A stretch of 64,000 nucleotides of DNA from Anabaena sp. PCC 7108 (GTDB lineage Bacteria > Cyanobacteriota > Cyanobacteriia > Cyanobacteriales > Nostocaceae): the NCBI RefSeq assembly GCF_000332135.1, contig NZ_KB235896.1, positions 558,001-622,000 of the forward strand, in the 5' to 3' direction. Of the stretch, positions 25,841 to 32,840 are shown piece after piece. The translations under genes and the position numbers were made by a program. The notes below the pieces were generated by a model. That model was not told the DNA's origin. It ran no database searches and saw only the letters and a program-made list of their open reading frames with translations. The number at the start of each line of letters is the position of its first letter. Within the stretch, counting starts at the first letter, position 1.

Positions 25841-26782
25841 CTAACGCCAATCATCCAAAGCAAAAACATCGGCACGGTTATATCCTGATTCACTCGGTCT
25901 ATGCATGGCTACGCCGATGATTTCACTACAAAAACCACGGGAAAGCATTTGCAAATAAGCTGCTTCTCGACTGGTATTTACTCCCGCAACTAAGCGGGAC
26001 ATTCCTTCCGATAAAGTTAAACTTTCACACAAGTCTAACAACTGGTCAAAATGTTTTTGTGCATTATTTCCTAAAAGCACAGCCCCAAATTTTACAAAGC
26101 AATTATTACTACCCGCTTCTGTCCCAGCGCCAATATGACAAACTGCAAATCCGACCAAACCTGAATCATGCCATAAAAAAATTGTATCACCTAGATTTTG
26201 TGTGTGAACTGTTTGTATTTGCTGGGAAACATCTAAACCTGAATAGATATAATCAGTGAGTTTAATACTAGCTTGAAGACTTTCGGCACGTTCAGTTTCA
26301 CTCATTTGGGAATATCTGCTATTTTGAGGTAACGGTGAAGCTTGTTCTACTGATTTGCTAAGAATTGTTGTTAGAAACCGCAAACGAAAACCAAATTTTT
26401 GATACAGTGCATGATGTTTAGGACTTTGAGCAAAAGTATGTATTCCGGCTAATTGAGTATTCCATTGAGTAAAGCAAGAAATTGCAGGTTCAATTAAACG
26501 TTGGGCTATTCCTTGGTTCCAAAAGTCAGGATGAACACTTAATGGACCAAAAGAAGCAAAACTTCCCCAATTAGTCACTAAGTTAATACCAATTAATTTG
26601 CCATCAAATTCAGCCGCAAAAGCTGACTGGTTATTAGTTTTCCAACGATGAGATATGTAAGTTTTATCTCCTGCAAAATCCGTGGGGTTAGATAATCCGA
26701 TAAAATTACCAAACGCTAATCTAAATATGTGATCAGCAGCGACTAATTCGTTTTCTTGTAATAAACGAATAGAAATATTCAT
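25841..26782 (-). CDS. GNAT-family N-acetyltransferase, two-domain
   Basis: 313 residues. The N-terminal GNAT domain (about 5-145) has the acetyl-CoA loop region FWNQGIAQRLIEPAISCF (the Q/RxxGxG/A motif) after the strand GPLSVHPD. The C-terminal half (about 165-313) looks like a second, less conserved GNAT fold. The start was moved to ATG 26782, because GGAGGAG lies six bases upstream of it and would otherwise be translated in the longer GTG frame. The substrate is unknown. It sits 33 bases or so downstream of the P-loop gene on the same strand and is probably co-transcribed. Confidence 0.82.
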   Translation of the reverse strand: MNISIRLLQENELVAADHIFRLAFGNFIGLSNPTDFAGDKTYISHRWKTNNQSAFAAEFDGKLIGINLVTNWGSFASFGPLSVHPDFWNQGIAQRLIEPAISCFTQWNTQLAGIHTFAQSPKHHALYQKFGFRLRFLTTILSKSVEQASPLPQNSRYSQMSETERAESLQASIKLTDYIYSGLDVSQQIQTVHTQNLGDTIFLWHDSGLVGFAVCHIGAGTEAGSNNCFVKFGAVLLGNNAQKHFDQLLDLCESLTLSEGMSRLVAGVNTSREAAYLQMLSRGFCSEIIGVAMHRPSESGYNRADVFALDDWR

Positions 26783-26829
26783 GTTCAACTCCTCCACATC
26801 TTAAAATCTTAAAAATCTTGATTTTGATA

Positions 26830-27957
26830 TTAACTCAACCGTTGTTTTAACCACAAAGCTAATAAAGGTAAAGCTAACCGATAACCCTGTTCAGCATTGT
26901 AAATTAAACCTTTATTTTGCAAACCAGTTAACGCACCTTGTAAACTTCCACCTCTAGAAAGTCCATGTTTTTGAATATATTCTTTACTTTGTGGTTTGTC
27001 TGTAGGGTCAACAGCTAAACATTCTAAAAGATGTATTTGACTGGCTGGAAGTAACATCAATAAAGATTCATAGGTCATAGATAAATCTTTAAGCATTCCT
27101 TCAACTACCTGCTGTACTTGTTGTTCCGTAATTAAGCCTTGAACATACTCCAAAGTTGATAGTCTGCGGATTAATGCCATCGCATCACCAATATTTCCCT
27201 GAACTGCATCTAAAAATATTTGTAATGCTTGAGAATGAGGATCAAATTTGAGTTTTTCTGTGTGTAAAATTTCTCTTGCCCACAATGCTAAAATGTCCTT
27301 AGATAAAGGAACTAACTGGATTGTTTCTATGGGATAGCTATGATCATCTGTATGGTGGTTTGTCTCGCCAATTGTAGCTAATAAAACATAACTAACATGA
27401 GGATGGGCTTTGACTTCTTGCCTAAAAGTTGATTCCCATAAACTATGACGATCCCAAGAACGAATATGCGGGAAACTCTGCAAAATTAAAACTACTCGCC
27501 GATCTAAATCAGCGGACATCATTTGCAACAATTCTAACAAGATTATAAATGCTTGCCATAATTGTTTTTGATTGAGGGAATGTAATAATTTAAGTTTACT
27601 TTCAGCATGAAAAATAAAAAACTCACTTGCAGTTTGGTTAACCCAAGTTTCAATTTTTTTTGCTTCCCAGTTTTGGCTAATTGCTTCTGTGAGTAATTGT
27701 ATAAATCTTTCCCCATCTATAGCCCGGATACAGTCTATATCTAAGACAACAGCACCAACTTCTTGTGCTGCAACTCTAACTAAAGTCCGTCTTCCACTTC
27801 CAGCTACTCCAGTAATCAGCAAATCACCATCCTGGGCAAGTATTTCGATAATGCGCTGAAATTCTAGGGAACGTCCAATTAATTCTAAAGAAGTAGATAA
27901 ATCCAAGTTCACAGCTTTCTCATCTCTGGTTATAGTTCGCACTGCTAGGGAAAACAT
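26830..27957 (-). CDS. P-loop ATPase-like protein with a degenerate Walker A
   Basis: 375 residues of STAND/ORC-like layout: an N-terminal anchor (LIGRSLEFQRIIEIL), a P-loop region GVAGSGRRTLV (50-60) in which the usual Lys-Thr is Arg-Arg, a Walker B-like strand RRVVLILQSFPHI without the acidic residues, a helical region, and a winged-helix-like C-terminus (about 300-375, PTDKPQSKEYIQKHGLSRGG...LQNKGLIYN). Nucleotide hydrolysis is therefore doubtful; binding or a purely structural role is possible. It is divergently placed to the mrp operon, 240 bases apart, with a GNAT gene downstream. A DNA-binding or regulatory role is a reasonable guess but not shown. Confidence 0.7.
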   Translation of the reverse strand: MFSLAVRTITRDEKAVNLDLSTSLELIGRSLEFQRIIEILAQDGDLLITGVAGSGRRTLVRVAAQEVGAVVLDIDCIRAIDGERFIQLLTEAISQNWEAKKIETWVNQTASEFFIFHAESKLKLLHSLNQKQLWQAFIILLELLQMMSADLDRRVVLILQSFPHIRSWDRHSLWESTFRQEVKAHPHVSYVLLATIGETNHHTDDHSYPIETIQLVPLSKDILALWAREILHTEKLKFDPHSQALQIFLDAVQGNIGDAMALIRRLSTLEYVQGLITEQQVQQVVEGMLKDLSMTYESLLMLLPASQIHLLECLAVDPTDKPQSKEYIQKHGLSRGGSLQGALTGLQNKGLIYNAEQGYRLALPLLALWLKQRLS

Positions 27958-28071
27958 AAATCATTAGGTGTAACTATGATTATCATCAGAAAAAATTAGT
28001 GCTTTTTTAAAAATAGCACTAAAGATTCGTGCTAATAATAATTTAGCACTTTATACAAAACAAATTAAAAT

Positions 28072-28154
28072 CACGGTTACACCAACCAGGTTCATCCCCG
28101 TGGACTACCCGGATAAAAGCCGTGTTGCTATCTACTTGTGTAGTTGCGGTTTTT
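28072..28154 (+). promoter_or_regulatory. Structured leader of the mrp operon, candidate ion riboswitch
   Basis: CACGG at 28072-28076 can pair with CCGTG at 28120-28124 to close a domain holding AACC-AGGTT and ATCC...GGAT helices around CCCCGTGGACTACCCGG. A second CCGTG at 28098-28102 offers an alternative partner. A weak hairpin (CTAC/GTAG core, 28132-28143, with wobble extension that reuses GTTGC after the closing stem) is followed by TTTTT at 28150-28154, 40 bases before mrpC. This is the layout of an aptamer with a terminator-type switch. A Na+ or Li+ riboswitch would fit the antiporter genes, but this rests on context and impression only. Confidence 0.4.
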
Positions 28155-28196
28155 AATCGTCCTTTCTGCTAAACCCTTACTTAATAGGCAATTCCC

Positions 28197-28532
28197 GTGT
28201 TAGAAGCGTGCGTATTAGCAACAATATTGTTTGGTTTTTTCGGTATCATCCTCAAAAAAAATCTGGTGATGAAGATTGTCTCAATGGATGTGATGAGTAC
28301 GGGTGTAATTGCCTTTTATGTACTAATTGCATCACGAGAAGGCTTATTCACTCCCATTATTTCAGAAGTAAAAAATGTTGCTTACGCCGATCCTGTTCCC
28401 CAAGCGGTGATTTTAACAGCGATAGTCATTGGGTTTTCAATTCAAGCTTTAATGCTAGTCGGTGTGATGAAATTAGCACAGGATAATCCCACATTAGAAA
28501 GTAACGAAATCGAGAAAAATAACACACCATGA
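28197..28532 (+). CDS. mrpC: Cation:proton antiporter subunit C (MrpC/MnhC, NuoK-like)
   Basis: 111 residues with three membrane segments, homologous to NuoK of complex I. Typical start sequence LEACVLATILFGFFG and the conserved DPVPQAVILTAIVIG stretch (about 66-80) of NuoK/MnhC. It forms part of the Mrp membrane complex that exchanges Na+ (or other cations) for H+. The start is GTG 28197, because an in-frame TAG lies four codons upstream and the next start would remove half of the first helix. Its end overlaps mrpD by four bases (ATGA). It is the first gene of a seven-gene operon. Confidence 0.93.
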   Translation: MLEACVLATILFGFFGIILKKNLVMKIVSMDVMSTGVIAFYVLIASREGLFTPIISEVKNVAYADPVPQAVILTAIVIGFSIQALMLVGVMKLAQDNPTLESNEIEKNNTP

Positions 28533-29962
28533 ATAGTATTACCATTGCTTGGGTTGCTATCCCATTTTTTCTAGGGTTCATCATTTTTTTAGTCCCCAAA
28601 CTTAACCGACATCTAGCACTTTGGGGGGCGATTGCTTCTGCGGCTTATGGCGTACAACTATTTTTAGAACCATCACCTATAAAACTAAATTTACTCGATA
28701 ATTTTGGTGTTACTTTAATAGCTGATCAGTTAAGCGCCTATTTTATTTTAACTAATGCTTTGGTTACGGCTGCGGTAATTATTTACTGTTGGTGCAGCGA
28801 TAAAACAGCTTTTTTCTATGCCCAAACTATTATTGTTCATGGTAGTTTAAATGCTGCTTTTATCTGTGCAGATTTTATTAGTTTATATGTAGCGTTAGAA
28901 GTCAGCGGGATTGCAGCTTTTTTATTAATTGCTTATCCCCGCAGTGATCGCTCAATTTGGGTAGGTTTACGCTATCTATTTGTTAGCAACACTGCGATGT
29001 TATTTTATCTGGTTGGTGCAGTATTGGTTTATCAAACCCATCATTCTTTTAGTTTTGTTGGTTTAAAAGATTCACCACCGGAAGCATTAGCATTAATTTT
29101 TCTAGGATTATTAATTAAAGCCGGGGTTTTTGTATCCGGTTTATGGCTACCTTTAACACATTCTGAATCAGAAACACCTGTTTCCGCTTTGCTTTCAGGT
29201 ATTGTTGTCAAAGCTAGTATTTTACCTTTATTACGTTGTGCTGGCATTTCTGAAGAAATTGATAATATAGTCAGAATTTTTGGTGTAGGAACAGCTTTCA
29301 TGGGTGTATCTTATGCTGTTTTAGAAAAAGATACAAAACGGATGTTGGCTTTTCATACCATTTCCCAGTTAGGCTTTATTTTAGCTGCACCAGCGGTAGG
29401 TGGTTTTTATGCTATGACTCATGGACTGGTAAAATCTTCTTTATTTTTGCTTGCGGGTTCTTTACCAAGTCGCAATTTTAAAGAACTCCAATATAAACCA
29501 ATTAATACTAATATTTGGATTGCGTTAGTTATAGCTAGTTTATCAATTTCTGGTTTTCCTTTATTGTCAGGTTTTGGGGCAAAGGTTTTAACTATAAAAA
29601 GTCTGTTACCTTGGCAATCTATCCTCATGAATATTGTGCCTATAGGTACAGCAATATCCTTTGCTAAATTTATCTTTTTACCTCATAAAAAAGACGGGGA
29701 ACAAAAAGTAAAACCTGGTTTTTGGTTGGCAATAATATTATTGATTACTGTTTTAGTAGTAGCCAACTTTGTCTATTTACAAGCTTATAGCATTATCAAT
29801 ATTAGTAAAGCCCTAATTGTAATTGCCATTGGTTGGTTAGCATATCATTTCATTTTTAAACGATTAGCAATATATTTACCTCGTGTACTTGAAGAATTTG
29901 AGCATTTAATTGGTGTGATGAGTCTAACTTTAATCCTACTATTTTGGATGGCATTAGCATGA
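28529..29962 (+). CDS. mrpD: Cation:proton antiporter subunit D (MrpD, NuoL/M/N-like)
   Basis: 477 residues with about 13-14 membrane segments, the ion-translocating subunit. Proton-channel residues of the family are seen in FISLYVALEVSG (about 118-129, Glu in helix 5) and IKAGVFVSGLWLPLTHSESETPVSALLSG (about 196-225, with Lys in helix 7 and the LTHSE region), followed by FHTISQLGFI. It is the only large NuoL/M/N-type subunit in the cluster. It overlaps mrpC at the 5' end and mrpE at the 3' end (ATGA in both cases). It is expected to work in cytoplasmic-membrane Na+/pH homeostasis and, in cyanobacteria, possibly inorganic-carbon stress. Confidence 0.95.
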   Translation: MNSITIAWVAIPFFLGFIIFLVPKLNRHLALWGAIASAAYGVQLFLEPSPIKLNLLDNFGVTLIADQLSAYFILTNALVTAAVIIYCWCSDKTAFFYAQTIIVHGSLNAAFICADFISLYVALEVSGIAAFLLIAYPRSDRSIWVGLRYLFVSNTAMLFYLVGAVLVYQTHHSFSFVGLKDSPPEALALIFLGLLIKAGVFVSGLWLPLTHSESETPVSALLSGIVVKASILPLLRCAGISEEIDNIVRIFGVGTAFMGVSYAVLEKDTKRMLAFHTISQLGFILAAPAVGGFYAMTHGLVKSSLFLLAGSLPSRNFKELQYKPINTNIWIALVIASLSISGFPLLSGFGAKVLTIKSLLPWQSILMNIVPIGTAISFAKFIFLPHKKDGEQKVKPGFWLAIILLITVLVVANFVYLQAYSIINISKALIVIAIGWLAYHFIFKRLAIYLPRVLEEFEHLIGVMSLTLILLFWMALA

Positions 29963-30339
29963 TTGGACATTTAATATTAAGATTATCAATTTGGTTTTTA
30001 CTCACCTCTGATCTGAGTTTAATCAATATCATTATTGGGGTAATTATCGCTTTAGTTTTACCCAGGGGTTATACATCACGGGCAAAATTAACAGAATGGT
30101 TAAAGGTTCTCATTCAAGTAATGATTGCCATTCCTGTAGCGTTTAAGGAAGCATTTGAAATTATTTTATATCCCCATAATCGAGAAGAAATTATTAGGGA
30201 AAAAGTCAAACATAAACATTCTTCACTGTTGGTTTTCATGGATATATTTCTGATTACATTTACACCGAAAACCATAGTTATCAATCATAATGAAGAAGGA
30301 TTTTATGAAGTTCATAAAATTAATCCAGAAGGTAAATAA
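29959..30339 (+). CDS. mrpE: Cation:proton antiporter subunit E (MrpE)
   Basis: 126 residues from ATG 29959, which overlaps the mrpD stop (ATGA). Two membrane segments at about 3-35, then a conserved cytoplasmic part with the MnhE signature TFTPKTIVINHNEEGFYEVHKI (about 96-117; in the family usually TPGTxxV). The usual length is about 160, so this one is slightly short. The start upstream at TTG 29944 was rejected because it lies inside mrpD without a ribosome-binding site. A structural subunit needed for full antiport activity in other Mrp systems. Confidence 0.9.
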   Translation: MIGHLILRLSIWFLLTSDLSLINIIIGVIIALVLPRGYTSRAKLTEWLKVLIQVMIAIPVAFKEAFEIILYPHNREEIIREKVKHKHSSLLVFMDIFLITFTPKTIVINHNEEGFYEVHKINPEGK

Positions 30340-30341
30340 TT

Positions 30342-30599
30342 ATGAATCTAGAAATTGTTTTACTAGCTATGATTGCGGCTTTGTTAATTCCTATTTATGA
30401 AGCATGGAAAACTGATAATACTTGGCAGCTAATGTTAGCTTTAGGTAGTATTTCCAGCAAGGTATCCATCATAATTTTAGTCATTTCTGTTTTGCGAGAT
30501 GATTGGATGATTGGAGTAGTATCAGTGATTATTTTGAGTGTAGGAAATGCCGGATTTATGTTATTAGCTCATATTTTGAGAAGGTTAAATGAAGCATGA
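30342..30599 (+). CDS. mrpF: Cation:proton antiporter subunit F (MrpF-like)
   Basis: 85 residues with three membrane segments, starting three bases after mrpE. Size, position between E and G, and the pattern of a central D-x-W between helices 2 and 3 (VLRDDWMIGVVSVIIL) fit MrpF. Sequence conservation in this subunit is low, so the name rests partly on gene order. It overlaps mrpG by four bases. Confidence 0.82.
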   Translation: MNLEIVLLAMIAALLIPIYEAWKTDNTWQLMLALGSISSKVSIIILVISVLRDDWMIGVVSVIILSVGNAGFMLLAHILRRLNEA

Positions 30600-30874
30600 T
30601 TAATATCATTAGTTATACCTTGATAGGTATAGGTATTTTTTTCTGGTTTTGGGGAACTTTTCATCTAGTTAGTGACAGATCAGTATTATTTAAATTACAT
30701 GGTCTTTCTGTTGCTGATACTCTGGGTTCAATGCTGATTATTGTCGGACTTTTATTGAAAATTCCCAGTGAATGGCCATTACTAATTTTAGGTATTATCT
30801 CCTTAGCAATGTGGAATACTATGCTGGGTTATGTAATTGCATATTGTTCAACTCAAGAGGCGAAAAATGAATGA
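30596..30874 (+). CDS. mrpG: Cation:proton antiporter subunit G (MrpG)
   Basis: 92 residues with three membrane segments. The MnhG signature is visible: LIGIGIFFWFWGTFHLV, then LFKLHGLSVADTLGSMLIIVGLLL (normally RLH...DTLG). The His-Gly and Asp-Thr-Leu-Gly elements are intact. It overlaps mrpF (ATGA) and the next gene by eight bases. It is a small structural subunit of the Mrp complex. Confidence 0.9.
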   Translation: MINIISYTLIGIGIFFWFWGTFHLVSDRSVLFKLHGLSVADTLGSMLIIVGLLLKIPSEWPLLILGIISLAMWNTMLGYVIAYCSTQEAKNE

Positions 30875-31430
30875 TTCATATCTTTATATAATTATTGCCT
30901 TGTTACCCTTAACTGCGGGAATGTTAGTAACTCAAGTTAACCCCTATCATGCTTTAGTAATTCGTGGGGTATTGGGTGGAGTAGCTGTAATGGTAGATGC
31001 CGTTTTAGGTGCAGCAGATGTGGCTTTAACAGAGGCATTAATGGGAACCATGCTATCAATTACCCTTTATGCGGTAGCGGTACGTTCATCTTTAGTTTTA
31101 CGTCTTGGTGTGATTGAAGATCAGTTAATAGAAACAAATCAAGATTCTAATTTTCAAGAACTTATCAACGATTTTCGGAGCATTTTTAGTAAACATTATA
31201 TGCGGTTAGAACTTATACCTTACAACAGTAATCAATGTTTACGAAATGCTTTGATTGACAAAGAAGTTCATGCTACCTGTGCGCCATTAGCAGCAAGTAA
31301 AGAATTTGCAGAAACCTATCAAACTGAAATTAGAGTACAACGCATCTATAACATTATCGAAAGTGAAATCTCTTCACCAAATACAGTTTTAAAATATTTC
31401 AATATTTTAGATACAGGAGGTCAACATTAA
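30867..31430 (+). CDS. MrpA C-terminal-like (MbhD/DUF4040) antiporter subunit
   Basis: 187 residues from ATG 30867, which overlaps the mrpG stop. The first 80 residues carry three membrane segments and the MbhD/DUF4040 motif VRGVLGGVAVMVDAVLGAADVALTEALMGTMLS-like (Asp and Glu in ADVALTEA), which in other bacteria is the C-terminal part of MrpA. The last 100 residues are soluble and without a known fold. The gene thus supplies the MrpA tail as a separate protein; the NuoL-like MrpA body is absent from the cluster. The end touches the mrpB start (one shared base). Confidence 0.88.
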   Translation: MNDSYLYIIIALLPLTAGMLVTQVNPYHALVIRGVLGGVAVMVDAVLGAADVALTEALMGTMLSITLYAVAVRSSLVLRLGVIEDQLIETNQDSNFQELINDFRSIFSKHYMRLELIPYNSNQCLRNALIDKEVHATCAPLAASKEFAETYQTEIRVQRIYNIIESEISSPNTVLKYFNILDTGGQH

Positions 31431-32092
31431 TGAAATTTGTTTACATTTTAGCTGGCATAGCTTTGTTTGTGAAAATGTTAATTATGCCTAATGCCGAACC
31501 GAATTTATCAGATATTACTATTGTGGAAACAGTAGTTAAAGAAAGTGGTGTTATCAATGCGGTATCAGGGATTATTTTTAGAAATCGTCTTTATGATACT
31601 ATTTTTGAAGTAATTGTATTTTCGATTGCCATTCTCGGTTGTAATTTTTTACTTGCTAATGAAAGACCATCCTGTACGATCTATCAATTTAAAGATCAAT
31701 CATCCATTATTTTGGCTCGTTTGGGGGCGACAATTGCGGCTTTAGTGGGTATAGAATTAGCAATTAGAGGACATTTAAGTCCTGGAGGTGGTTTTGCTGC
31801 TGGTGTGGCAGGTGGAACAGCAATTGGATTAATAGCAATTACTTCTTCATATCAGTGGATGCAAGATATTTATCAACGTTATCATGCTGCTACTTGGGAG
31901 AAGGTTTCAGTTTTGATTTTCATTGTTTTATCTGTGATAACTTTGTCAGGATTAGAGTTACCACATGGTGAATTGGGAATGCTTTTTAGTGGTGGGGTTT
32001 TGCCGATTTTAAATATTCTTGTTGCTGTGAAGGTGGCGTTGGGTTCTTGGGCGGTACTTTTGATTTTTATTCGTTATCGAGGTTTGTTGTAG
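31430..32092 (+). CDS. mrpB: Cation:proton antiporter subunit B (MnhB domain)
   Basis: 220 residues. An N-terminal hydrophobic segment and a linker (about 1-60) precede the MnhB domain (about 60-220) with four membrane segments. The signature HLSPGGGFAAGVAGGTAIGL (about 115-134) and SGLELPHGELGMLFSGGVLPILNI (about 165-190) are typical of MnhB. The N-terminal part may correspond to the end of MrpA in fused systems. It is the last gene of the mrp operon; a palindromic element follows about 60 bases later, and no clear terminator was found. Confidence 0.93.
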   Translation: MKFVYILAGIALFVKMLIMPNAEPNLSDITIVETVVKESGVINAVSGIIFRNRLYDTIFEVIVFSIAILGCNFLLANERPSCTIYQFKDQSSIILARLGATIAALVGIELAIRGHLSPGGGFAAGVAGGTAIGLIAITSSYQWMQDIYQRYHAATWEKVSVLIFIVLSVITLSGLELPHGELGMLFSGGVLPILNILVAVKVALGSWAVLLIFIRYRGLL

Positions 32093-32154
32093 TTTTGAGT
32101 TGGTAAATTATAGCTGTCTAGTAGCTATATAGTGATAGTAATCATATTTGATTT

Positions 32155-32277
32155 GGACTAAAGCTGCGTGTCACACCAAAAATCTGTTGTAGGGTGCGTC
32201 AGATATCAAGTATCTGTTTATTTGCAGGATTTATGCAGTCTGACGCACCCTACCAATGTGCCAGTTGCGTAAGTCCT
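32155..32277 (+). repeat. Palindromic element, same family as 22870, with inverted centre
   Basis: The right arm (CACCCTACCAATGTGCCAGT then TGCGTAAGTCCT) and the left arm (GTGTCACACCAAAAATCTGT then TGTAGGGTG) match copy 1 in the same orientation. The central part (TGCGTCAGATATCAAGTATC to TTTATGCAGT) matches the reverse complement of copy 1. The left tip is decayed. It lies right after the mrp operon. Confidence 0.75.
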
Positions 32278-32409
32278 GTTGATTTCTACAAGAATCTATA
32301 GTGATCCGATTTGATTCATGAATTTTTGATGGAGGCAGGGAACAGGGAACAGGGAACAGGGAACAGGAAAGAAGGATTTTAGTATGTAAGGTCTACTACT
32401 TCTTCTAAT

Positions 32410-32520
32410 ATACAAGGGTGTGTTAGACGTAAGCCGTAACGCACCAAAGGTTTCGAGGAAGGTACGTTAAGCTTCGCTCTAAGCGTAGCTATGCAAGGGC
32501 TTTACACACCCTACGTGTAT
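32410..32520 (-). repeat. Palindromic element, second family, opposite orientation to 12360
   Basis: The reverse complement matches the inner part of the element at 12386-12487, including GTAGGGTGTGTAAAGC, TACGCTTAGAGCGAAGC, and TTTGGTGCGTTACGGCTTAC, with a scatter of substitutions. It lies between mrpB and mutS2. A tandem GGGAACAGGGAACAGG stretch precedes it (32336-32368). Confidence 0.7.
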
Positions 32521-32840
32521 CTCTAAGTAGGTAAACAGAAAAATTTAAAGGTATGTGAAGAAAAGTAAATAGGGGTGAAACCCTCTTTCCCCCTGCTAGA
32601 AAGCCCCCTGCTCCCTGCCTTACCCCAACGACAATTTTTAACGCCCACCTGACTTGAAAATAAGACCCCACCCCTAACCCCTCCCCGCTGTTTCGTGGAG
32701 GGGAATAAGAAGTTTTTTTTCATGTGTTCTGGTGTACGCAGTTCATGATGGCTACTTAGCAGCAAAAAATTTCTTGTTTGAAGATTTCGCTTTCTGGTGG
32801 CGAGAATTGTTACGATAATTTCAGATTAGTTTTTGAAACC

